Below are positions 27,425 through 34,409 of a stretch of 34,409 nt of DNA, piece by piece (position 1 is the stretch's first letter; the number at the start of each line of letters is the position of its first letter). The stretch comes from Prevotella sp. GTDB taxonomy: Bacteria; Bacteroidota; Bacteroidia; Bacteroidales; Bacteroidaceae. Location of the stretch: contig JALFRV010000057.1 of assembly GCA_022778905.1 (NCBI GenBank), positions 1 through 34,409 on the forward strand, written 5' to 3'. A program made the translations under genes and the position numbers. The notes under the pieces are model-generated. The model did not search any database. It was not told the origin of the DNA and saw only the letters and a list, made by a program, of their open reading frames with translations.

Positions 27425-27600
27425 TTTGATCCCTCCGCCGTGACCGGAGAATCCCTCTTGGCCGGCCAAAGCTATCCTCTGCGCTCTCCGGAGCTATCCT
27501 CTGCGAGCCCCGGAGCTATCCTCCGTGCGCTCCGGAGCTATGCTCTGCCCGCGCCTGAACGGCCCTTTCCCGGCCCCGGAAGCATCCTTCGGAGGGACGG
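27425..27600. repeat. 8-unit 22-nt tandem array between sprA and the BspA-like gene
   Basis: tttgatccctccgccgtgaccg / gagaatccctcttggccggcca / aagctatcctctgcgctctccg / gagctatcctctgcgagccccg / gagctatcctccgtgcgctccg / gagctatgctctgcccgcgcct / gaacggccctttcccggccccg / gaagcatccttcggagggacgg. Confidence 0.9.
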
Positions 27601-27752
27601 CAGGGCAGGGATGAAAATGCCTTGCGGATGCTAACCGGTTGAGAGACACCAGGTTACGGATTTCCGTCATATTTCCGTCATTTCGGCTGAAGATGCTTCC
27701 GGTGCAGAAAAATGAAATCTCACGACATGCTTTGTCAGGATTATTCCCAACG

Positions 27753-27790
27753 AAAAAGCCTCCCGGAGCCTTGCGTGACTTCAGGAGGCT
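27753..27790 (-). terminator. Terminator of the BspA-like gene (minus strand)
   Basis: Reverse strand AGCCTCC ... GGAGGCT followed by TTTTT; stems 27757-27763 and 27784-27790. Confidence 0.7.
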
Positions 27791-27837
27791 GGCTCCCGCT
27801 GCATCCGTCTTCCGTCGCGGGACGGCGGATGCGGCGC

Positions 27838-29082
27838 TTATTTTTCCTGTATGTTCGAGAACTTATTCCACTTCTTGTCCAACCGGTAGATCTTGTCATT
27901 GCGGACGACGAGCATCCCCTGCCGCAGCGTTTCCTTACCGAAGGAGTCGCCGCTGATCTTGGCCGGCTTGCTGCCGTTCATCGTGACGACCATCAGCTCC
28001 TTGCATCCGTTGAAGGCATCGCTGCCTATTTCGGTCACGCCCGAGGGTATGCTGATCTCCTGCATGCTTGCGCAGTTTTCGAAAGCGCCGTCCTCAATCT
28101 TCTGCAGGGCATTGGGCAGCTGCGGCGTGCGGAGGTTAGTGCAGTTCTTGAAGGTGAACTTGGTGATCTCCTTGACGGCGTTGGGGATGTTGATGACGCG
28201 CAGGTTGGAGCAGCCTTCGAAGGCGCTCGTGCCGATGCTCCGTATCGAGTTGGGCAGATAGAGGCTGTCTATGGAGGAGCAGTTGCGGAAGGCTTCGTGC
28301 GCGATACCCTTGATGGAGGAGGGGATGGTGACCGATTTCAGCGACGCGCAGTCTTCAAAAATGCTGTTGGCAATGTTGTCCATGCTGGTCGGGAAGGCGA
28401 ACGACCTGAGGCTCGAACATCCCTTGAAGGCGATCCATCCGATGGCTGTGACGCTCGTGGGGATGTCGATCTGCTCGAGGCTGGAGCAGTTCTGGAAGGC
28501 GCTGTAGCCTATTTTCTTCAGGCTGCCGGGGAGATCCACGCGCTTGAGGTTGGTGCATCCGAAGAAGAGGTTGTAGGCTATGCTGGTCACATTCTTGGGC
28601 AGTCGGATCTCCTCCAATGACGTACAGCCCTTGAAGGCGCCGAAATCAATGGACTTCAGACCATTGGGGAGATTGATCTCCCTGAGGCCTGAGCAGTTTT
28701 CGAAGACTTCGTTCGGGAGCGACTCAATGGATTCCGGGATCGTGATTTCCTTCAGTCCGGAACAGCCGTCGAAGGCGTTTCCGCCGATCTTCCTGATCGT
28801 CTGGGGAATCCGGACGGATGTCACCAAGGTGGCACCCTTGAAGGCACTGCCGTCAATCTCGTTGATGCTGTAGTTGGTCCCGTCGGCAGTGATCGCCTCG
28901 GGGATGACGATGTCGCCCCGGTAAGTGCTGTCCTTCATCGGCTTGATGACCGCCGCGGTCAGCTCCTTGGCATTCAGTTTGTAATTGAGACCATTGACGG
29001 TCTTCTCGATGTTCTTTGCCTGGCCCGACAGATACGCAGTCAGTGCGGCCAGCAGGATAAAAGTCTTGGTCAGTCGGTTCAT
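27838..29082 (-). CDS. BspA-like leucine-rich repeat (LRR_5) surface/secreted protein
   Basis: Signal MNRLTKTFILLAALTAYLSGQA; about 23-aa repeats such as GNAFDGCSGLKEITIPESIESLPNEVFENCSGLREINLPNGLKSIDFGAFKGCTSLEEIRLPKNV. Confidence 0.93.
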   Translation of the reverse strand: MNRLTKTFILLAALTAYLSGQAKNIEKTVNGLNYKLNAKELTAAVIKPMKDSTYRGDIVIPEAITADGTNYSINEIDGSAFKGATLVTSVRIPQTIRKIGGNAFDGCSGLKEITIPESIESLPNEVFENCSGLREINLPNGLKSIDFGAFKGCTSLEEIRLPKNVTSIAYNLFFGCTNLKRVDLPGSLKKIGYSAFQNCSSLEQIDIPTSVTAIGWIAFKGCSSLRSFAFPTSMDNIANSIFEDCASLKSVTIPSSIKGIAHEAFRNCSSIDSLYLPNSIRSIGTSAFEGCSNLRVINIPNAVKEITKFTFKNCTNLRTPQLPNALQKIEDGAFENCASMQEISIPSGVTEIGSDAFNGCKELMVVTMNGSKPAKISGDSFGKETLRQGMLVVRNDKIYRLDKKWNKFSNIQEK

Positions 29083-29102
29083 TGATTTCGTTTTTTCGTT
29101 CT

Positions 29103-30689
29103 TTATTTCTTGTCATAGGCGTGCACCGGGTAGTCGACCGTATAGTGCAGTCCGCGGCTCTCCTTGCGCTCGATGGCCATGCGGGTGATGAGGTATCCGG
29201 TGTTGATCATGTTGCGCAGTTCGCAGAGGTCGCGCGAGACCTTCACGCGCTTGAAGAGCGCTTCGGTCTCCTCGTAGAGCAGGTCCAGACGGTCCCAGGC
29301 ACGTTTCAGGCGCAGGTCGCTGCGCACAATGCCGACGTAATTGGACATCACCTGACCGACCTCCTTGGCCGCCTGCGTGATCAGCACGTGCTCCTCGTTG
29401 GTCAGTGTGCCCTCGTCATTCCACTCCGGAACCTGCTCGTTGAAGTCGTATTCGTCCACATGGGCAAGGCTGTGCGTAGCTGCGGTGTCGGCATAGACCA
29501 CCGCTTCGATCAGCGAATTGCTCGCCAGGCGGTTGCCCCCGTGCAGTCCGGTGCACGAACATTCGCCGATCGCGTAGAGCCGGTCAATGCTCGAGCAGCC
29601 GTTGAGGTCGACCTTGATGCCGCCGCACATGTAGTGCGCGGCCGGCCGGACGGGTATCATGTCCTTCGTGATGTCAATGCCGATCGAGAGACATTTGCGG
29701 TAGATGTTGGGGAAGTGTTGCTTCGTCTCCTCCGGGTCCTTGTGCGTGACGTCCAGGCAGACATGCTCGATGCCATGGGTTTTCATCTCTTTGTCGATCG
29801 CGCGGGCCACGATATCGCGCGGCGCAAGCGACAGGCGCGGGTCATATCGCTCCATGAACGTCTCGCCGTCGGGCAGCTTCAGCACGCCCCCATAGCCGCG
29901 CATGGCCTCCGTGATGAGATATGCGGGATGCGTTTCCGTCGGATGAAAGAGCGAGGTCGGGTGAAACTGGACAAACTCCATGTCCTTTACGGTGCCCTTG
30001 GCGCGATAGACCATCGCCTCCCCGTCACCCGTTGCGATGACCGGGTTGGTCGTTGTCTGGTAGACGGAGCCGCAGCCTCCCGTGCACATCACGGTGACCT
30101 TGCTCAGGTAAGTGTCCACGCGCTGTTCAGGATTGAGCACATACGCGCCGTAGCAATTGATGTAGGGCGTGCGCCGGGTGACGCGTGCGCCGAGGTGATG
30201 TTGCGTGATGATCTCGACCGCAAAGTGATTCTCCCGGATCTCGATGCGTGGATTGGCGCGCACGGCAGCCATCAGCGCCCGCTGGATTTCAGCCCCCGTG
30301 TCGTCGGCATGGTGCAGGATGCGGAATTCGGAGTGCCCGCCTTCGCGGTGCAGGTCATAGCGGCCGTCGTCCTTCCGGTCGAATTTCGTACCCCAGTCCA
30401 CCAGCTCCCGGATCTGCCCGGGCGCCTTGCGCACCACTAAGCTGACCGCTTCGGGATCCGAGATGTAGTCGCCCGCGATCATCGTGTCTTGAATATGCTT
30501 TTCGAAATTGTCTGTTTCGAGATTCGTGACCGATGCCACTCCGCCTTGGGCGAACTTGGTGTTGGCCTCATCGAGCGTTGTCTTGCAGATGATACAGACC
30601 TTGCCTTTGTGTGCTTTTGCCACCTTCAGCGCATAACTCAAACCGGCTATGCCAGCTCCGATGACTAAAAAATCAAACTTGTAAACCAT
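29103..30689 (-). CDS. nadB: L-aspartate oxidase
   Basis: FDFLVIGAGIAGLSYALKVAK (FAD), KFAQGGVASV, HREGGHSEFRILHHADDTGAEIQRAL, TGGCGSVYQTTTNPVIATGDGEAMVYRAKG, HYMCGGIKVDLNG, GECSCTGLHGGNRLASNSLIEAVVYA. Confidence 0.96.
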   Translation of the reverse strand: MVYKFDFLVIGAGIAGLSYALKVAKAHKGKVCIICKTTLDEANTKFAQGGVASVTNLETDNFEKHIQDTMIAGDYISDPEAVSLVVRKAPGQIRELVDWGTKFDRKDDGRYDLHREGGHSEFRILHHADDTGAEIQRALMAAVRANPRIEIRENHFAVEIITQHHLGARVTRRTPYINCYGAYVLNPEQRVDTYLSKVTVMCTGGCGSVYQTTTNPVIATGDGEAMVYRAKGTVKDMEFVQFHPTSLFHPTETHPAYLITEAMRGYGGVLKLPDGETFMERYDPRLSLAPRDIVARAIDKEMKTHGIEHVCLDVTHKDPEETKQHFPNIYRKCLSIGIDITKDMIPVRPAAHYMCGGIKVDLNGCSSIDRLYAIGECSCTGLHGGNRLASNSLIEAVVYADTAATHSLAHVDEYDFNEQVPEWNDEGTLTNEEHVLITQAAKEVGQVMSNYVGIVRSDLRLKRAWDRLDLLYEETEALFKRVKVSRDLCELRNMINTGYLITRMAIERKESRGLHYTVDYPVHAYDKK

Positions 30690-30708
30690 TCTCTATAGTT
30701 TATTTGTT

Positions 30709-30717
30709 GCAAATTTA
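30709..30717 (-). promoter_or_regulatory. -7 box for nadB
   Basis: Reverse strand TAAATTTGC. Confidence 0.5.
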
Positions 30718-30760
30718 GCAATTAATCTTTAAAAATTCGCCGATTGCTGATAATATTTCG

Positions 30761-30769
30761 TAATTTTGC
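30761..30769 (+). promoter_or_regulatory. -7 box for the 30807 gene
   Basis: TAATTTTGC matches TAnnTTTGC; divergent with the nadB box. Confidence 0.5.
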
Positions 30770-30806
30770 AGAGAGAACGTCCGGCGTTCGCTAAAATCAT
30801 CCGCCC

Positions 30807-31235
30807 ATGAGCATGCAGCGTGTTTTCCATCAGCGATTTCCATTGGCCGCCAAGTGCGCCGTCACCATATTCCTGATGCTGGCCTTCTATCTGTTCTGGG
30901 TAAAGATGGCCATCGCGGGCGTCGTCGTGGTCGCTTTCGTGCTGCTCATCATCGAGCGCGTGCTCCATACCAAGTATGTCTTCTCGACGGATGACAGCGG
31001 GGAATGGCTGACAATCCACAAAGGGCGGTTCGCCCGCAGCCAGGTGATTGCCGTGAACGAGATCATCCGGTGGACCTCCATGAAGACCTCGTTCGGCCTC
31101 TCGCGTTATCTCCTGCTCGAATATGGGGCAGGAAAGCTCGCCGCCGTGCAGCCCGAGAGCGACGAGGCATTCATCCTTGAGATCCGGAAGCGGCAGGAGC
31201 ACGTGGAAAAGCAAATCGGCCGCGAAGCCGAATGA
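30807..31235 (+). CDS. Small membrane protein with PH-like soluble domain, function unknown
   Basis: Two hydrophobic helices (CAVTIFLMLAFYLFWV, MAIAGVVVVAFVLLII) then a mixed beta region YVFSTDDSGEWLTIHKGRFARSQVIAVNEIIRWTSMK. PH-like assignment is by pattern only. Confidence 0.65.
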   Translation: MSMQRVFHQRFPLAAKCAVTIFLMLAFYLFWVKMAIAGVVVVAFVLLIIERVLHTKYVFSTDDSGEWLTIHKGRFARSQVIAVNEIIRWTSMKTSFGLSRYLLLEYGAGKLAAVQPESDEAFILEIRKRQEHVEKQIGREAE

Positions 31236-31266
31236 ATGCGGCGGATCATCTGAAATTGAATTGAAC

Positions 31267-32535
31267 ATGAGATATTTGAGAGTTTTGTGGCTTCTGCTGA
31301 CGGTGTCCCTGATGCCCATGCAGCTGAACGCACAGACGGATAATGAGATCATTGAAGACGATGAGAACAGCAATGTGGCCGACTCGGCCATGGTTGACTC
31401 CATCGCCAAGGACAGTGTGGCCCTGCCATGGCCCGAGTCCGTGCGCCACCATTTGGACCTCTTGCTGAAGAGCAACATGTTCCAGACATCGCAAGTGGGC
31501 CTCATGGTGTACGACTTGGATGCCGATTCGGCGATCTACAGGCACAATGAGCGGCAGCTGATGCGTCCGGCTTCGACGATGAAACTCATCACGGCGATCA
31601 CCGCCATCGATAAGTTGGGCGGTTCATACCGCTTCAAGACAGACCTCTGTTACACGGGTCAGATAGACAGTTGCACGCTTAAGGGCGACGTATATTGCGT
31701 CGGCGGATTCGACCCGCGCTTCAACAGCGACGACATGACCGCCTTTGTGGAAGGTCTGAAGAAGATGGGCGTCGACACCATACGGGGTCACTTGTACGCC
31801 GACAAGACCATGAAGGACTCCTATACGTTAGGTGAGGGCTGGTGTTGGGATGATGATAACCCGGTCTTGACACCCCTCCCGTTCGGACGGAAGGATCAGT
31901 TCATGGACCGGTTTGTGAAAGAACTGCGCGACGCAGGCGTGTTCGTCGATGCCTTTGTGGCTGCCGGGCGGAAGCCGGAAGATGCCTATTGCGTCGTCAG
32001 CAGATTCCACAGCCTCGACCAGATACTGATGCGGATGCTCAAACAGAGCGACAATCTCTACGCCGAATCCATGTTCTATCAGATCGCTTCGTCAACCGGG
32101 AACCGCCCGGCAACGGCAAAAAGCGCGCGGGCAGTGATCAACCGGCTGATCCAGAAGATTGGTCTCGATCCGGCGCGTTATCGCATTGCCGACGGCTCCG
32201 GCCTCTCTTTGTATAACTATGTGACGGCAGAGTTGGAAGTGATGATGCTCCGTTACGCTTTCAGAAATGAGAACATCTATCTCCACTTGCAGCCTGCGCT
32301 GCCCATTGCCGGTAAGGACGGTACCCTCGAACGCCGCATGACGGGTGCCTTCACGCGCGGAAACGTCAGGGCAAAGACGGGCACCGTGCTGGGCATACAG
32401 TCGCTCGCAGGCTACTGCACGGCATCCAACGGGCACCGGCTGGCTTTCTGCATCATCAATCAAGGCGTCATGCACGGACGCAACGGACGTGCTTTCCAGG
32501 ACCGGGTATGCGAAGTTTTATGCGCCCCACATTAG
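31267..32535 (+). CDS. D-alanyl-D-alanine carboxypeptidase/endopeptidase, S13 (PBP4/DacB) family
   Basis: Signal MRYLRVLWLLLTVSLMPMQLNAQ; RPASTMKLITAITAIDKLGG (SxxK), QSDNLYAESMFYQI (SDN), RAKTGTVLGIQSLAGY (KTG). Confidence 0.92.
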   Translation: MRYLRVLWLLLTVSLMPMQLNAQTDNEIIEDDENSNVADSAMVDSIAKDSVALPWPESVRHHLDLLLKSNMFQTSQVGLMVYDLDADSAIYRHNERQLMRPASTMKLITAITAIDKLGGSYRFKTDLCYTGQIDSCTLKGDVYCVGGFDPRFNSDDMTAFVEGLKKMGVDTIRGHLYADKTMKDSYTLGEGWCWDDDNPVLTPLPFGRKDQFMDRFVKELRDAGVFVDAFVAAGRKPEDAYCVVSRFHSLDQILMRMLKQSDNLYAESMFYQIASSTGNRPATAKSARAVINRLIQKIGLDPARYRIADGSGLSLYNYVTAELEVMMLRYAFRNENIYLHLQPALPIAGKDGTLERRMTGAFTRGNVRAKTGTVLGIQSLAGYCTASNGHRLAFCIINQGVMHGRNGRAFQDRVCEVLCAPH

Positions 32536-32538
32536 ATC

Positions 32539-33663
32539 ATGGACAAAATCAGAATATTTGTTGAGCAGCTTGTCGCGCTTTGCGGCGTCCACGGAGCAGC
32601 CGTTCCGGTGCTCCGCCATGTGCTGCTGGTCCTCGTGGCCGTATTCCTCGCATGGCTGAGCTATTTCCTTTGTGAGCGTATCCTGATACCGGTCGTCGGC
32701 CGGATCACCAAACGCACGAGTGCCAAATGGGACGATGTGCTCTTCAACAGGCGGGTGCTCAAGGCGGCATGTCAGATCATTCCGGCCGTCGTCATATGGC
32801 AGTTGCTTCCCTTGGTGTTCTATCAGTTCCCCGTAGTGCGTGAACTGCTGACACGCGTAACGGCCATCTATATCACCCTGAGCACGCTTCACCTGACGTT
32901 AGTGTTCCTCAACAGCCTGCGCGAATTGGACATTCGCCGCTCCTCCATGCAGCAATACCTGCTGTCATTCATCGGTGTGCTGAAGATCATCTTTATCTTC
33001 CTGGCCCTCATCGTGGTCATATCCATCCTCATCAACCGTTCTCCGATGCGGCTGTTTGCCGGCTTGGGCGCCACGAGTGCGATCCTCATGCTGGTGTTCA
33101 AGGACACGATCGAGGGGCTGGTTGCCGGGGTCAGACTGACCAGCAATGACATGCTCCACCGCGGCGACTGGATTACGGTGCCTGCAGCCAATGCAGACGG
33201 CACCGTCGAAGAAATGACACTGACCACCGTCAAGATACGCAACTTCGACAATACCATCATCACCGTATCGCCCATCTCATTGGTCAACGGGTCGTTCCAG
33301 AACTGGACGGGCATGCAGGAGAGCCCGGGCCGGCGGGTCAGCCGCAAGATCCTGCTCGACCTCCACAGCATTCACTTCAACGAAGACGGCGTGACCAACC
33401 TCACCATATTCCGTCAGGCCGTGGAGGACTACTTGCAGGCGCACGGGGCAATCAATCACGATATGACGATGATGGCACGCCTCCTCGAGGCCTCGCAGTA
33501 TGGACAGCCGCTGCAGTTGTATTTCTTTCTGAAAAACAAAGAATGGGTCCACTACGAGCATGAGCTGGCTGCGATCATGGAACATGTCATGGCCATGGCG
33601 CCCGAATTCGGTCTCCGGATCTACGAGCTTTGCCCTACGGTCGGGCCGGACGGTAAATGCTAA
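32539..33663 (+). CDS. MscS-family mechanosensitive ion channel
   Basis: TM segments followed by LFAGLGATSAILMLVFKDTIEGLVAGVRLTSNDMLHRGDWITVPAANADGTVEEMTLTTVKIRNFDNTIITVSPISLVNGSFQNW. Confidence 0.92.
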   Translation: MDKIRIFVEQLVALCGVHGAAVPVLRHVLLVLVAVFLAWLSYFLCERILIPVVGRITKRTSAKWDDVLFNRRVLKAACQIIPAVVIWQLLPLVFYQFPVVRELLTRVTAIYITLSTLHLTLVFLNSLRELDIRRSSMQQYLLSFIGVLKIIFIFLALIVVISILINRSPMRLFAGLGATSAILMLVFKDTIEGLVAGVRLTSNDMLHRGDWITVPAANADGTVEEMTLTTVKIRNFDNTIITVSPISLVNGSFQNWTGMQESPGRRVSRKILLDLHSIHFNEDGVTNLTIFRQAVEDYLQAHGAINHDMTMMARLLEASQYGQPLQLYFFLKNKEWVHYEHELAAIMEHVMAMAPEFGLRIYELCPTVGPDGKC

Positions 33664-33731
33664 CGACTATTTATATATATTACAAAAGCATAAAATAATC
33701 ATCAAAGGTGTCGATATGCCAATTCTTTTCG

Positions 33732-33740
33732 TATATTTGC
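33732..33740 (+). promoter_or_regulatory. -7 box for ferritin gene
   Basis: TATATTTGC 33 nt upstream of ATG 33773. Confidence 0.5.
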
Positions 33741-33772
33741 AATAGTATAAGTTTTATTAAATACATATTATT

Positions 33773-34255
33773 ATGATATCTACTACATTACAAGACGCCC
33801 TGAACGGGCAGATAGTGAACGAGATCTACTCCGCCAACATGTATCTTTCCATGTCTTTCTACTTCGAGAAAGAAGGTTTCGACGGTTTCTCAACATGGAT
33901 GAAGAAGCAGTCGGCAGAAGAAATGGACCATGCATATCAGATGGCCAGCTATATCATCAAGCGTGGCGGCGACGCCGTTGTCAATCAGATCGCAGCCGTA
34001 AAGCAGACATGGACAAGTCCGTTGGATGCTTTCGAGGATGCCTATAAGCACGAATGTCACGTCAGCAGACTGATCGACAAGCTGCTCGATCAGGCCATTG
34101 CCGAGGGCGATAAGGCCACACAGGACTTCCTCTGGCAGTTCGTCCGCGAGCAGGTGGAGGAAGAAGCGACAGCCAGTGGCATCGTAGATCGACTGAAGAG
34201 AATGGGCGACAAGGCCATCTTCAATCTTGATGAGCAGTACGGTCGTCGTGCCTGA
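33773..34255 (+). CDS. ftnA: Non-heme ferritin
   Basis: LNGQIVNEIYSANMYLSMSFYFEKEGFDGFSTWMKKQSAEEMDHAYQMASYIIKRGGD (ferroxidase residues), QVEEEATASGIVDRLKRMGD. Confidence 0.95.
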   Translation: MISTTLQDALNGQIVNEIYSANMYLSMSFYFEKEGFDGFSTWMKKQSAEEMDHAYQMASYIIKRGGDAVVNQIAAVKQTWTSPLDAFEDAYKHECHVSRLIDKLLDQAIAEGDKATQDFLWQFVREQVEEEATASGIVDRLKRMGDKAIFNLDEQYGRRA

Positions 34256-34280
34256 GCGCGCGTCGGTCGATGAATAAGAC

Positions 34281-34315
34281 AAGCAGGCGGACCGCAGGAT
34301 CCGCCTGCTTTTTTA
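34281..34315 (+). terminator. Rho-independent terminator of ferritin gene
   Basis: aagcaggcgga (34281-34291) / tccgcctgctt (34300-34310) followed by ttttta. Confidence 0.9.
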
Positions 34316-34347
34316 TATGATAATCGTTGAATGAAACACCTTTCGCC

Positions 34348-34409
34348 ATGAAAAAAATCACATTGCTTGCCTGCATTTTATCCCTTTCGCTCTGCGTGTC
34401 GGCACAAGT
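34348..34409 (+). CDS. Start of a secreted protein (truncated at window end)
   Basis: MKKITLLACILSLSLCVSAQ signal peptide, open to the window edge. Confidence 0.65.
   Translation, partial: MKKITLLACILSLSLCVSAQ

Noticed and set aside
26597-27469. 290-aa minus-strand ORF over the sprA 3' end
   Set aside because: Antisense shadow ORF, composition driven by the sprA codons.
1551-27600. CRISPR interpretation of the 22-nt arrays
   Set aside because: Units are contiguous and degenerate with no unique spacers, and no cas genes are present.

Overview
The window is about 34.4 kb of a Bacteroidetes chromosome. The Prevotella-like assignment is an inference from the SprA, BspA and dxs-trkA-trkH content and from TAnnTTTG-type promoters. 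Most genes are chromosomal and recognisable: a partial AraC regulator, a GNAT acetyltransferase, cysK, an O-acetylhomoserine sulfhydrylase, an EamA transporter, an AAA ATPase plus DUF4435/TOPRIM-like pair (PARIS-like layout), class I mannose-6-phosphate isomerase, trkH-trkA-dxs, a secreted C1B peptidase, an FMN-binding protein, a metallophosphoesterase, meso-DAP dehydrogenase, ruvA-sprA, a BspA-like LRR protein, nadB, a small membrane protein, an S13 D-Ala-D-Ala carboxypeptidase, an MscS channel, ferritin, and the start of a secreted protein. The most unusual signal is non-coding. At least six, possibly seven, separate intergenic regions are built from degenerate tandem units with a strict 22-nt period (about 1551-1638, 4290-4575, 7506-7681, 10254-10407, 13769-13966, 15725-15944 and 27425-27600). 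The units differ between loci but share phase, junction bases (often ...CCG|GA...) and in three loci the word AAAGCTATCCTC. In some units palindromic cores appear to be kept by compensating changes. I do not know a named element of this kind. The second candidate is the compact AAA ATPase/DUF4435 pair. All calls come from reading the sequence and supplied translations; no searches or statistics were run.
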